Of a stretch of 10,952 nt of DNA, positions 1 through 6,113 are shown piece after piece. This stretch comes from CALGLS01 sp047626155 (GTDB lineage: Bacteria; Bacteroidota; Bacteroidia; Chitinophagales; Saprospiraceae), in contig JBLHRR010000175.1 in NCBI GenBank assembly GCA_047626155.1, forward strand, positions 1 through 10,952. Direction: 5' to 3'. The notes beneath the pieces are model-generated. The model worked only from the letters and a program-made list of their open reading frames with translations, had not been told where the DNA came from and ran no database searches. The translations under genes were made by a program, and so were the position numbers. Each line of letters begins with the position of its first letter. The stretch's first letter is position 1.

Positions 1-96
1 AAATGAAATATATCTTTTCATAGGTGAAAATTTTGCCGGGGGGAAGCGGGTTTCAGTTGTAAGCTTTAAGATTTTGAAACCCAGTCACCCTATAAT

Positions 97-147
97 TATT
101 ACACAAAAAATAATTTAGACCACTAAGTATTACACAAAAAATAATTT
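97..147. repeat. Two exact 20-bp direct repeats, 31-bp period
   Basis: TATTACACAAAAAATAATTT occurs at 97-116 and again, base for base, at 128-147. The 11 bases between the copies include AGACCACTA. The second copy forms the left edge of the repeat at 128-240, and the same 20-mer is found in reverse complement at 5856-5875 at the edge of the partner repeat. The 97-116 copy thus looks like a duplicated terminus of that element, or a remnant of an adjacent copy. Confidence 0.8.
105..125 (-). repeat. 21-bp dispersed motif, left copy (AGTGGTCTAA type)
   Basis: The reverse complement of this segment matches 2062-2082 with one difference in 21 (G or A after TAGTGGTCTAA, then TTATTTTTT). A weaker relative, AGTGGACTAAGTTA, lies at 313-326. 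The two best copies are in opposite orientation on either side of gcdH. No transposase or clear target duplication accompanies them, so the origin is unknown. Confidence 0.5.
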
Positions 148-240
148 CCCGATTTCTTTGGTGGAAATGATTATATAAATCACTCTCCCTTTGGTCGTTT
201 TGGTTTACATAATTGTTTCCAAGTCGGGAAGTTAATTTTT
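128..240 (-). repeat. Hairpin-forming intergenic repeat, family 1, copy A (inverted relative to copy B)
   Basis: The reverse complement of this segment aligns with 5764-5875 along its whole length. Counting by eye there are about nine substitutions and one single-base gap in 113 columns, or about 91% identity. Each copy is itself an imperfect palindrome: arms of the type TCCCGRTTT...GGAAACGRTTAT...AAATCA flank a central segment containing GACCAAAGGGAGAG. One arm carries a CTTTGTT-like insertion that the other lacks. No protein is encoded. Size, internal symmetry, sharp ends and intergenic location suggest a MITE-like or REP-like element, which is an inference. Confidence 0.8.
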
Positions 241-261
241 CATTATACTAACACTCAAGTT

Positions 262-305
262 TTTAGTTAAAGTACTTTCCTTACGGTTATTTAGCATTAA
301 CTAAA
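262..305. other. 9-bp inverted repeat enclosing a palindrome
   Basis: TTTAGTTAA (262-270) pairs with TTAACTAAA (297-305) across 26 nt. The inner edge of the left arm overlaps the 10-bp palindrome AAAGTACTTT (269-278). The pairs are AT-rich and no T-run follows on either strand, so a terminator is doubtful. It may be a protein-binding site or chance in AT-rich DNA. Confidence 0.3.
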
Positions 306-472
306 GGCTTGCAGTGGACTAAGTTAAATTTCTGCTGTTATTGAAACGACTATAAGCGGTAAAATGGTACGTTTTAGAATGCAAAAAAGTATGTTCCTTG
401 TAAAACATATAAAATATTAGATGAGCTTCCCAGGCAGGACGACGAAGGTCGCTAAATTCGCTCTTGGATTCA

Positions 473-506
473 TGGGGTGGCCTACTTTCATGCACAAGCC
501 ACCCCA
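473..506 (-). other. GC-rich stem-loop 16 nt downstream of the gcdH stop
   Basis: TGGGGTGGC (473-481) and GCCACCCCA (498-506) form a perfect 9-bp, GC-rich stem with a 16-nt loop. It stands just past the gcdH stop on the minus strand. Its stability and position suggest a transcript 3' end, but the bases after the stem (ATGAATCCAAG on the minus strand) are not a T-run. It does not fit a standard intrinsic terminator and may act as a 3' stabiliser or processing hairpin. Confidence 0.5.
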
Positions 507-522
507 CGAAAAACTATGTGAT

Positions 523-1743
523 CTATTCAAAAGCATTGAGACCTGTCACATCAAGGCCAGTAATCAATAAGTGGATATCATGTGTTCCTTCGTAAGTTAG
601 CACCGTTTCCAAATTCATCATATGACGCATAATTGGGTATTCATTTGTAATCCCCATTCCTCCATGTATTTGTCTTGCTTCTCTAGCCACATCTAAAGCA
701 GTGATTACATTATTACGCTTTGCCATAGAAATCTGCGCAGGTGTTGCCTTTCCTTTATTGGCAAGGGTTCCCAAACGCCATGCTAGCAATTGTGCTTTTG
801 TCAATTCTGTAATCATCTCTGCCAATTTCTTTTGCGTAAGCTGGAACTGACCGATTGGCTTTCCAAATTGCACTCGTTCTTTGGAGTATCGCAAAGCAGA
901 ATCGTAACAATCCAAACCTGCTCCAATAGCACCCCAAGCGATACCATATCTTGCCTTTGACAAGCAAGACAATGGCCCTTTCAAGCCTTGTACGTTAGGA
1001 AGGACATTGGACTTGGGTATACGTACATCTTCAAAAACTAATTCTCCTGTAATAGAAGCTCGTAGCGACCATTTTCCATGAATTTCAGGAGTAGAAAATC
1101 CTTTCATTCCACGCTCTACAATAACTCCACGGATGATGCCTTCTTCATCCTTTGCCCAAACTACAGCCACATCTGCGACTGGAGAATTGGTTATCCACAT
1201 TTTAGCACCATTCAAAATATAGCTGTCGCCATCGTCTCTCAGATTGGTAGTCATACCATTAGGATTGGATCCATGATCAGGTTCTGTCAAACCAAAACAA
1301 CCAATCAAATCTCCGCTAGCCATTTTTGGTAAATACTTTAGTTTTTGCTCCTCAGAACCAAAACGGTAAATCGGGTACATTACTAATGAGCCTTGAACTG
1401 ATGCCATAGAACGGATACCAGAGTCTCCTCTTTCCAATTCCTGCATTATTATACCATAAGCGATTTCATCCATTCCACCACAGCCATATTTGGCAGGAAG
1501 ACTTGGGCCAAAAGCACCAATTTCTGCAAGTCCTTTGAACAAATGCTTTGGGCATTCCGCTCTTTCAGTATAATCTTCGATAATTGGGCTTACTTCCTGT
1601 TTTACCCATTCGCGTACTGCGTCACGGGCTAGGAGGTGATCCTCATTTAATAATTCATCAATAGCATAGTAATCATGGCCTTGATATGGATCTTCTTTAG
1701 CTCTTCTTGGAGCCGCTTTGGTCTGGTTGTCCTTATTTTGCAT
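523..1743 (-). CDS. gcdH: Acyl-CoA dehydrogenase, glutaryl-CoA dehydrogenase type
   Basis: FAD-dependent acyl-CoA dehydrogenase of 406 residues, the normal length for the family. It is most likely the glutaryl-CoA dehydrogenase branch, which oxidises and decarboxylates glutaryl-CoA to crotonyl-CoA in lysine and tryptophan breakdown and passes electrons to ETF in the cytosol. Visible marks are GIRSMASVQGSLVM (about 109-122), whose Arg111 sits where the family binds the distal carboxylate; CFGLTEPDHGSNP (149-161), the FAD/substrate signature; WITNSPVADVAVVWAK (183-198); and the C-terminal YEGTHDIHLLITGLDVTGLNAF, with Glu385 as the expected catalytic base. The GTHDIH and GLNAF ending is typical of GcdH rather than short-chain dehydrogenases. 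The start is the ATG at 1743. The gene stands alone, divergent from folB. The substrate is inferred from the motifs, so another acyl-CoA remains possible. Confidence 0.88.
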   Translation of the reverse strand: MQNKDNQTKAAPRRAKEDPYQGHDYYAIDELLNEDHLLARDAVREWVKQEVSPIIEDYTERAECPKHLFKGLAEIGAFGPSLPAKYGCGGMDEIAYGIIMQELERGDSGIRSMASVQGSLVMYPIYRFGSEEQKLKYLPKMASGDLIGCFGLTEPDHGSNPNGMTTNLRDDGDSYILNGAKMWITNSPVADVAVVWAKDEEGIIRGVIVERGMKGFSTPEIHGKWSLRASITGELVFEDVRIPKSNVLPNVQGLKGPLSCLSKARYGIAWGAIGAGLDCYDSALRYSKERVQFGKPIGQFQLTQKKLAEMITELTKAQLLAWRLGTLANKGKATPAQISMAKRNNVITALDVAREARQIHGGMGITNEYPIMRHMMNLETVLTYEGTHDIHLLITGLDVTGLNAFE

Positions 1744-2061
1744 AACAAAAATGATAATTTTCCTGAGTTAATTAAAAAGCTTCTTCGAGATAGTACTCGC
1801 GTTTCTAAATCAAAGCAATTTAAACAAGATATTGGTTGGTAGTCAATAAATGATAGTAATTTATATGTAAATTTCTTGCCACAAAAGTACGTATTTCAAA
1901 ACTACTGTTAAGTATAGAAAAGAGATAAGTACGCCGTTTTGTTGCTAAATAACCAACTTGTTTCAGAAGAAAGTTAATTTTTAGTACTACCCAAAAAATA
2001 AACCGTCTGACCGGAGCGGGCTGTTTTAGGCCATTATACACTCTCCCTCCTAAAGTGAGAA

Positions 2062-2082
2062 TAGTGGTCTAAGTTATTTTTT
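2062..2082 (+). repeat. 21-bp dispersed motif, right copy
   Basis: Begins TAGTGGTCTAAG and ends in a run of six T. It matches the reverse complement of 105-125 at 20 of 21 positions. It lies immediately upstream of the proposed folB -33 element, so it may supply part of the promoter region. Confidence 0.5.
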
Positions 2083-2084
2083 CA

Positions 2085-2113
2085 TTGTTACTTAGGGTTT
2101 TTCCTTACATTTG
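2085..2113 (+). promoter_or_regulatory. Candidate Bacteroidota sigma-A promoter for folB
   Basis: TTG (2085-2087), an 18-base spacer, then TACATTTG (2106-2113), an exact match to the Bacteroidota -7 consensus TAnnTTTG. Transcription would begin near 2118-2120. That leaves a leader of under 20 nt before the ATG at 2137 and places the alternative in-frame TTG at 2116 outside or at the very edge of the transcript. Confidence 0.55.
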
Positions 2114-2136
2114 GGTTGAATTTAATATCAATTATT

Positions 2137-2649
2137 ATGGGACAAATTGTATTGGAAGGACTTCAGTTTTACTCGTATCATGGCGTTTATCCGGAAGAGG
2201 AACTCATTGGAAACCACTTTGAAGTTGACATCTATATTACAACTAATTTTCAACAAGCAGCGCTAGAAGATGATGTAAACCAGACGATTAATTACGAAAC
2301 AGTCTTTCTGATTTGCCAATCGGCTATGCGTAATACAGTTAAACTGATTGAAACAGTTGCTCAGAATATCATCAATGGATTGAAACGTCAGTTTAACAGT
2401 ATTCAGGAGGTGACAGTGCGCATTCGAAAAGCCAGTCCAATTCCTCATGCTAAGTTTAGCAGTGTTTATATTGAAGAGTCCGATAGCTTTGTCCAAGGCT
2501 GCTCTAGGTGTAGTCGTCCTTTTTTATGTTACGATGATGAAAATTGTTGGTGTAAGGATGTCCCTATACACAGTACCACACGAGAGTCTTTATCCGAACA
2601 ATATCAGGGATGTATTTGTAACAACTGTATGGCAGAATATGCAGGCTAG
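2137..2649 (+). CDS. folB: Dihydroneopterin aldolase fused to a C-terminal cysteine-rich CWC domain
   Basis: Residues 1-117 are a complete dihydroneopterin aldolase, which cleaves 7,8-dihydroneopterin to 6-hydroxymethyl-dihydropterin and glycolaldehyde in cytosolic folate synthesis. Compared with the Staphylococcus aureus enzyme, the key residues are in place: Glu21 in YHGVYPEEELIG, Tyr53 in TINYETV and Lys98 in RIRKASPIPH. FolB normally ends near residue 120. Here the frame continues without a break for about 50 residues holding eight cysteines (122, 125, 131, 137, 139, 159, 161, 164) in the order CxxC, C, CWC, CxCxxC. That is the layout of the small Cys_rich_CWC family, probably metal binding, with no firmly known function. 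An ATG at 2137 is preferred over an in-frame TTG at 2116: it is the natural FolB N-terminus (MGQIVLEGL) and follows a promoter match at the right distance. The folB part is secure; the CWC assignment rests on the cysteine pattern. Confidence 0.9.
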   Translation: MGQIVLEGLQFYSYHGVYPEEELIGNHFEVDIYITTNFQQAALEDDVNQTINYETVFLICQSAMRNTVKLIETVAQNIINGLKRQFNSIQEVTVRIRKASPIPHAKFSSVYIEESDSFVQGCSRCSRPFLCYDDENCWCKDVPIHSTTRESLSEQYQGCICNNCMAEYAG

Positions 2650-2767
2650 ATAACAACTTGATTAAACCTTCTTTCCTATTGATAAACCATTGAAAGTCTT
2701 TGTTGGAAAATATCTAATAGCCGCTGAGAATTACGCGAATTCCTAACTTTATTATTGTTATAACGTT

Positions 2768-2866
2768 CTATACCTTTTCCTTTCGCGTTACATTTTCTAC
2801 TTATCGCAGTCTAAAAAGCAAGTCCGCAATAATTAAATGCGGAAAGGGTATAGGAGTATATATACT
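2768..2866 (+). other. Stem-loops and palindrome in the leader of the DUF4197 gene
   Basis: Three symmetric elements lie upstream of the start at 2904. CTATACC (2768-2774) recurs inverted as GGTATAG within 2847-2853, with similar CTTTCC/GGAAAG flanks. TCCGCA/TGCGGA (2823-2828 and 2838-2843) forms a 6-bp hairpin with a 9-nt loop. AGTATATATACT (2855-2866) is a perfect 12-bp palindrome about 37 bases before the ATG. I found no good TAnnTTTG promoter. The elements could be a folB 3' structure, an operator, or chance. Confidence 0.35.
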
Positions 2867-2903
2867 TTAATACAAATTATTTTATCACGTAAACCTTAGA
2901 TCT

Positions 2904-3614
2904 ATGTTAAAAAGAATTCTGTTTTTACTCGTCGTTTTACAATTTACAGCATGTAAAGAATTACAAAATATTGCCGGCACTATGCTCGAGGACGGCGTAC
3001 TATCCAATGAACAAATTGGTTCAGGCTTGAAAGAGGCGCTTAACTCAGGTATCAGCAAGGGAGTTCAAACACTATCCGCTAAAGATGGCTATATGAAAAG
3101 TGCCTATAAAATCTTATTACCTGCGGAAGTCCAAAAAGTAACTAAGAAATTAAAAAATATTCCAGGTTTCAATCAGGTAGAGGATAAAATGCTGACGCTC
3201 CTAAACCGAGCCGCAGAAGATGCAGCTACAGCAGCAAAACCTATTTTTGTGTCTGCAATTAAAGAGATGACTTTTTCTGATGCCATGGACATATTAATGG
3301 GCGCCGACAACTCTGCTACTAATTATTTGGATCGCACTACGAATCAACAACTGTATAAGGCTTTTAATCCTAAAATCGTCAAATCCCTTGATAAAGTAAA
3401 TGCGACGGACTATTGGAAGAAAGCCGTTTCTGCTTACAACAAAATTCCTTTTGTAGAAAAATTAAACCCAAGTTTAGATGACTATGTGACGACTCAGGCA
3501 ATGAAAGGGTTATTTGGAATGGTTGCTAAAAAGGAGAAAGGAATTCGGACTAATATTTCTGAACGCAACACGGATTTATTGCGAAAAGTATTTGCGAAGC
3601 AGGATAATAAGTAA
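2904..3614 (+). CDS. DUF4197 family lipoprotein
   Basis: A 236-residue envelope protein of the DUF4197 family, whose biochemical role is unknown. The N-terminus MLKRILFLLVVLQFTAC is a lipoprotein signal peptide with lipobox FTAC and the lipidated residue at Cys17, so the mature protein should be anchored in a membrane facing the periplasm. The body is helical and matches the family pattern: the EQIGSGLKEALNSGISKGVQTLSAKDGYM block (about 37-65), ILLPAEVQKVTKKL (about 70-83), AAEDAATAAKPIFVSAIKEMTFSDAMDILMG (about 104-134), then YLDRTTNQQLYKAFNPKI and a C-terminal LDDYVTTQAMKGLFGMVAKKEKGIRTN. The length is complete for the family. The gene lies 254 bases after folB on the same strand and ends in front of a strong terminator, so it is probably transcribed alone or as the last gene of a folB unit. 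Confidence 0.85.
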   Translation: MLKRILFLLVVLQFTACKELQNIAGTMLEDGVLSNEQIGSGLKEALNSGISKGVQTLSAKDGYMKSAYKILLPAEVQKVTKKLKNIPGFNQVEDKMLTLLNRAAEDAATAAKPIFVSAIKEMTFSDAMDILMGADNSATNYLDRTTNQQLYKAFNPKIVKSLDKVNATDYWKKAVSAYNKIPFVEKLNPSLDDYVTTQAMKGLFGMVAKKEKGIRTNISERNTDLLRKVFAKQDNK

Positions 3615-3654
3615 TGAATTCTTGTGTTTGTTTCTAATATTAGGTATTCATTCT

Positions 3655-3719
3655 AAAAAGTGTAACAATCTATTTACAACACCTTGCATAGGTCACGTGG
3701 TATAATTGTTACACTTTTT
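3655..3719. terminator. Bidirectional terminator between convergent genes
   Basis: AAAAAGTGTAACAAT (3655-3669) and ATTGTTACACTTTTT (3705-3719) form a perfect 15-bp stem. The 35-nt loop itself contains a small ACCT/AGGT hairpin (3681-3693). The outer A/T pairs give a T-run on both strands. It stands 40 bases after the DUF4197 stop and 38 bases beyond the stop of the converging AI-2E-family gene, exactly where a shared terminator is expected. The long loop is unusual. Confidence 0.75.
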
Positions 3720-3757
3720 TATTACACACGACTTTGGTGCATTCCAAAATTTCGCTA

Positions 3758-4879
3758 TCAACCATTAGTAGACATTTCCTCATCCATCCTACCTGTCAGT
3801 TTCTGAATTATTTTAAATTCACTTAAGAATTCTCTTCCAATTACTCTAAAGACAGTATAAGCAGGTATAGCCAGCACCATTCCGGTAATGCCTCCTACTT
3901 GCGCACCCATGAGTACAACAATGAAAATCTCCAGAGGGTGCGCTAATACCGAGTTAGAAAAGATATAAGGCTGTAATAAAAAATTATCTAATAATTGCAT
4001 TGCTGCAAATACAATAGCTACATGTATCAATAAGGTAAAGAGGTCGGGATAAAACTGTAGCCCTACGTTGGAAGAGACCGTAACCAATATTCCAAAACCA
4101 GCGCCTATAATTGGCCCCAAATACGGTATCACATTAATAAGCCCTGCAAAAAAGCCGATCAACAAAGCATTTTTTATTCCCAGCAAGCCTAGTAATACAG
4201 ACACAAAAAGAGTAATGATTGTGGTCTGCAACAATACTCCTCCAAAATACCTCGTCAGTAAGCGACTGATACTATCGATCGCATTATTAACCGACTGATC
4301 GTATTCATTCGGTGCTATGGTTACCAAAAAATTAACAAACAATCCTTGTTCTTTTAAAAAGAAAAAGGTAATAAATACAACGGAAAAAACGGTGAACAAC
4401 AAATTCCCGGCAGCTCCAATAAGAGAGCCAAAGAAATTGGAAACCTTAGAGGGCTGAAACCACTCCTGGAAGGTATCGCTAATTTGAGAGGTTGGCGATT
4501 CACCCGCTTCTACCAACCCAATTTCGGCTAACCAATTATTTAATTGATTTAATGGCACTTCCAGTGTACTCGCAACCTGAGTATAATTAACGTTAGAGAG
4601 GTTACGCGCCTGCTCCAAAATTAGAGGAACAAACAAACCTACTAACATCGTTGCTAATAGAAAGTAAAGAACTAAGGTTAAAATTGCAGCAATATTAGGA
4701 CCTGCCTGAAAACGACCGATTCTCAATTTTCGTTGAAAAAACCGCATCAGTGGTTGCCCTATCATAGACAAGACCCATGCAATTAATACATAAGTTACAA
4801 TGCTACTGAAATAGTAAAACAAACCGCCCAATATAAGTAGCGAAACGGCTATAGCTATGTATTGACTTCTTATTTTCAT
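3758..4879 (-). CDS. AI-2E family (PerM/YdiK-type) membrane protein
   Basis: A polytopic inner-membrane protein of 373 residues in the AI-2E transporter/PerM family. Members have been linked to export of the autoinducer AI-2 (TqsA) and to sodium/proton antiport in other bacteria. The substrate here cannot be told from sequence. An N-terminal pair of membrane helices is followed by VLYFLLATMLVGLFVPLILEQ, a soluble loop, GNLLFTVFSVVFITFFFLKEQG, and the family hallmark block running from LLTRYFGGVLLQTTIITLFVS through GLINVIPYLGPIIGAGFG. It ends with LDNFLLQPYIFSNSVLAHPLEIFIVVLMGAQVGGI, the most conserved stretch of the family. Of the two possible starts, the ATG at 4879 is preferred over the TTG two codons upstream. 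The gene lies 76 bases downstream of the tesA-like gene on the same strand and could share its transcript. It ends towards the terminator at 3655-3719. Confidence 0.88.
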   Translation of the reverse strand: MKIRSQYIAIAVSLLILGGLFYYFSSIVTYVLIAWVLSMIGQPLMRFFQRKLRIGRFQAGPNIAAILTLVLYFLLATMLVGLFVPLILEQARNLSNVNYTQVASTLEVPLNQLNNWLAEIGLVEAGESPTSQISDTFQEWFQPSKVSNFFGSLIGAAGNLLFTVFSVVFITFFFLKEQGLFVNFLVTIAPNEYDQSVNNAIDSISRLLTRYFGGVLLQTTIITLFVSVLLGLLGIKNALLIGFFAGLINVIPYLGPIIGAGFGILVTVSSNVGLQFYPDLFTLLIHVAIVFAAMQLLDNFLLQPYIFSNSVLAHPLEIFIVVLMGAQVGGITGMVLAIPAYTVFRVIGREFLSEFKIIQKLTGRMDEEMSTNG

Positions 4880-4955
4880 TGACAAGGCTCTTTATCGAAA
4901 CAGTAATATTAGATGACTGCCCATAATACAGCAAGTATATTAAGGACGTATCGGC

Positions 4956-5660
4956 TTATAATGCTTTTTTCAAAGTCTTCCAGATAACTTCAGCCACCAC
5001 TTTATGTCCTTCTTCTGTTGGATGAATACCATCTTTTTGATTAAGGTCTGCAACTCCTCCCACCCCATCCAGTAGAAATGGAATTAGCAATAAGTCATTA
5101 TTTTGAGCTAAATCCTTATACACTTTCCTAAAGGAATTTCTGAAAACCTCCCCCATGTTTGGTGGAGCCTCCATACCTGCAAGGACGATAGGTGTCTTTG
5201 GATATTTCTTCTTCACTTCATCTATAATACCCTGCAGGTTTTTATGAGACGCGGCAGGATCAACTCCCCTTAAAGCATCATTCCCACCTAATTCCAATAC
5301 AAAAACAGCAGGCTCATACTGTTCTAAAATCCAGTTTATTCGGCCCAAACCTCCCGCAGTAGTTTCTCCACTTACCCCAGAGTTAATAGCAGTGTAAGGC
5401 ATCCCTAAACCTTCCATTTTTTTACCAAGTAAACCTACGAATGCATCCTGAGGATCTACGCCTAATCCTGCAGTTAGGCTATTGCCAAAGAATAAGACGA
5501 CTTTCTTTTCCCTATTCCCTGTTTCTTTAGAACCTGATGGAGGGGGCCTTGTCTCAGTCGCTTCAGCTACCTTTCCTTTAGTGGGAGGAGTTGAAGTCGT
5601 ATTCTGGCAAGAGATACAAAAGAGAAAGAAAGTCAGTAGAGGTAGGTATTTATAGTGCAT
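4956..5660 (-). CDS. tesA: SGNH/GDSL-family lipoprotein esterase, TesA/arylesterase type
   Basis: A 234-residue lipid- or aryl-ester hydrolase similar to the TesA group (thioesterase I/lysophospholipase L1/arylesterase). The N-terminus is a lipoprotein signal with Cys18 after FCIS, so the enzyme should be membrane-anchored and not free in the periplasm. A low-complexity Thr/Pro/Lys linker (about 20-52) follows. All four SGNH blocks are present: nucleophile Ser61 in GNSLTAG, Gly98 in SGVSGETTAGG, Asn127 in LELGGNDALRG, and Asp210/His213 in DGIHPTEEGH. Block I reads GNSL where the textbook motif is GDSL; the serine is kept, so activity is expected. GETTAGGLGRI and GGNDALRG are characteristic of TesA/arylesterase rather than plant-type GDSL lipases. 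The natural substrate is unknown. A promoter match lies just upstream. Confidence 0.87.
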   Translation of the reverse strand: MHYKYLPLLTFFLFCISCQNTTSTPPTKGKVAEATETRPPPSGSKETGNREKKVVLFFGNSLTAGLGVDPQDAFVGLLGKKMEGLGMPYTAINSGVSGETTAGGLGRINWILEQYEPAVFVLELGGNDALRGVDPAASHKNLQGIIDEVKKKYPKTPIVLAGMEAPPNMGEVFRNSFRKVYKDLAQNNDLLLIPFLLDGVGGVADLNQKDGIHPTEEGHKVVAEVIWKTLKKAL

Positions 5661-5674
5661 ATCATTGTTTTGCT

Positions 5675-5682
5675 CAAAGATA
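5675..5682 (-). promoter_or_regulatory. Candidate -7 promoter element for the tesA-like gene
   Basis: On the minus strand this reads TATCTTTG, an exact match to TAnnTTTG, ending 14 bases before the ATG at 5660. The expected -33 position, 18 bases upstream, reads TTCG within ATTTCG and is only a weak TTTG. A leader of about ten bases is implied. The AI-2E-family gene downstream could be served by the same promoter. Confidence 0.45.
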
Positions 5683-5763
5683 GTCGCTGTCTTTGGAAAT
5701 CGAAATGATTATAGGGGAAGAAAAAAGGAATTTGTAGCTACTTATGCATCTATAGTAACAACG

Positions 5764-5875
5764 AAAAATTAAATCCCGGTTTGGAAACGGTTATGTAAAT
5801 CAAAATGACCAAAGGGAGAGTGATTTATATAATCGTTTCCAACAAAGAAATCGGGAAATTATTTTTTGTGTAATA
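5764..5875 (+). repeat. Hairpin-forming intergenic repeat, family 1, copy B
   Basis: Partner of the repeat at 128-240, in opposite orientation. The internal palindrome is clearer here. A left arm (about 5773-5802, TCCCGGTTTGGAAACGG...AAATCA) pairs with a right arm (5821-5856), except for a seven-base CTTTGTT-like insertion in the right arm. An 18-nt loop (5803-5820, AAATGACCAAAGGGAGAG) separates them. The loop and the adjoining arm are identical in both copies, while most differences fall in the other arm, suggesting constraint or recent origin of that half. Confidence 0.8.
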
Positions 5876-5947
5876 CATAACATACAGAGTCAAAATAATC
5901 TTATTGTATATCATGTGGTTCGTTGACTAACCTGTTCGCCCTCTAGG

Positions 5948-6057
5948 GAGGATTCCGTATTTTTATAGTTCCTCAATAAAGTTTTCAACACTCCTTTCGT
6001 TGCACTACAGTTGCTTTTGAAACACCTTTTTGGGGAACCATACCATTCCTCAAGGAA
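5948..6057 (+). repeat. Hairpin-forming intergenic repeat, family 2, copy 1
   Basis: Aligns in the same orientation with 10106-10215 at roughly 70-75% identity by eye, with several small gaps. Shared blocks include TTTTCAAC, GCTTTT, CTTTTTG and GGAACCAT. It is an imperfect palindrome: the arm beginning GTTCCTCAATAAAG (5968-5990) pairs with the reverse complement of the arm ending TTTTTGGGGAAC (6015-6038) around a 24-nt loop. No continuous reading frame is shared by the two copies, so an RNA or DNA structure is more likely than a peptide. Confidence 0.6.
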
Positions 6058-6113
6058 GGCCTTAAGTTAATCTTCAAAAAAACCTTCCGAAAAATAAAAC
6101 CTTTAATAGATTA

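Larger units (their letters stand above)
1..522. other. Non-coding region left of gcdH, with repeats and stem-loops
   Basis: I see no convincing gene here. The stretch holds a 20-bp tandem repeat (97-147), a roughly 113-bp hairpin-forming repeat (128-240), an inverted repeat around a palindrome (262-305), an 8-bp inverted repeat GGGTTTCA/TGAAACCC (48-55 and 75-82, 19-nt spacer) and a strong stem-loop just after the gcdH stop (473-506). A 62-codon open frame on the minus strand (319-507) runs through that stem-loop and has no recognisable domain, so I treat it as chance. The gene to the left, if any, ends outside the window. Confidence 0.6.
1744..2136. other. Divergent intergenic region between gcdH and folB
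   Basis: These 393 bases separate two divergent starts. The right end holds a good folB promoter candidate (2085-2113) and a copy of the 21-bp dispersed motif (2062-2082). On the minus strand two matches to TAnnTTTG occur (TACTTTTG at 1889-1882 and TAGTTTTG at 1904-1897), but neither has a TTG at the usual distance, and they lie about 140-160 bases from the gcdH start. A 73-codon minus-strand frame (1820-2041) has no recognisable domain. I see nothing else firm. Confidence 0.5.

Noticed and set aside
319..507. 62-codon minus-strand open frame downstream of gcdH
   Set aside because: It runs through the GC-rich stem-loop, has no domain or usable start signal, and its composition looks like translated non-coding DNA.
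1882..1904. Two TAnnTTTG matches on the minus strand as gcdH promoters
   Set aside because: Neither has a TTG at 17-21 bases upstream and both lie about 140-160 bases from the gcdH start. In AT-rich DNA this element occurs by chance.
1820..2041. 73-codon minus-strand open frame between gcdH and folB
   Set aside because: No recognisable family and no clear promoter or ribosome site; it overlaps AT-rich divergent promoter DNA. It could be a remnant but there is no positive evidence.
4956..5660. Inactive esterase because block I reads GNSL instead of GDSL
   Set aside because: The nucleophilic serine and the other catalytic blocks (Gly98, Asn127, Asp210, His213) are all intact, and Asn at this position is tolerated in the family.
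128..5875. Composite transposon bounded by the inverted repeats
   Set aside because: The block holds only ordinary chromosomal genes, with no transposase or integrase and no visible target duplication. A pair of dispersed repeats is the simpler reading.
5948..6057. Short peptide beginning MVPQKG on the minus strand, seen in both family 2 repeat copies
   Set aside because: The two frames diverge and stop after 13 to 18 codons at different places. The conservation is better explained by the palindromic arms.
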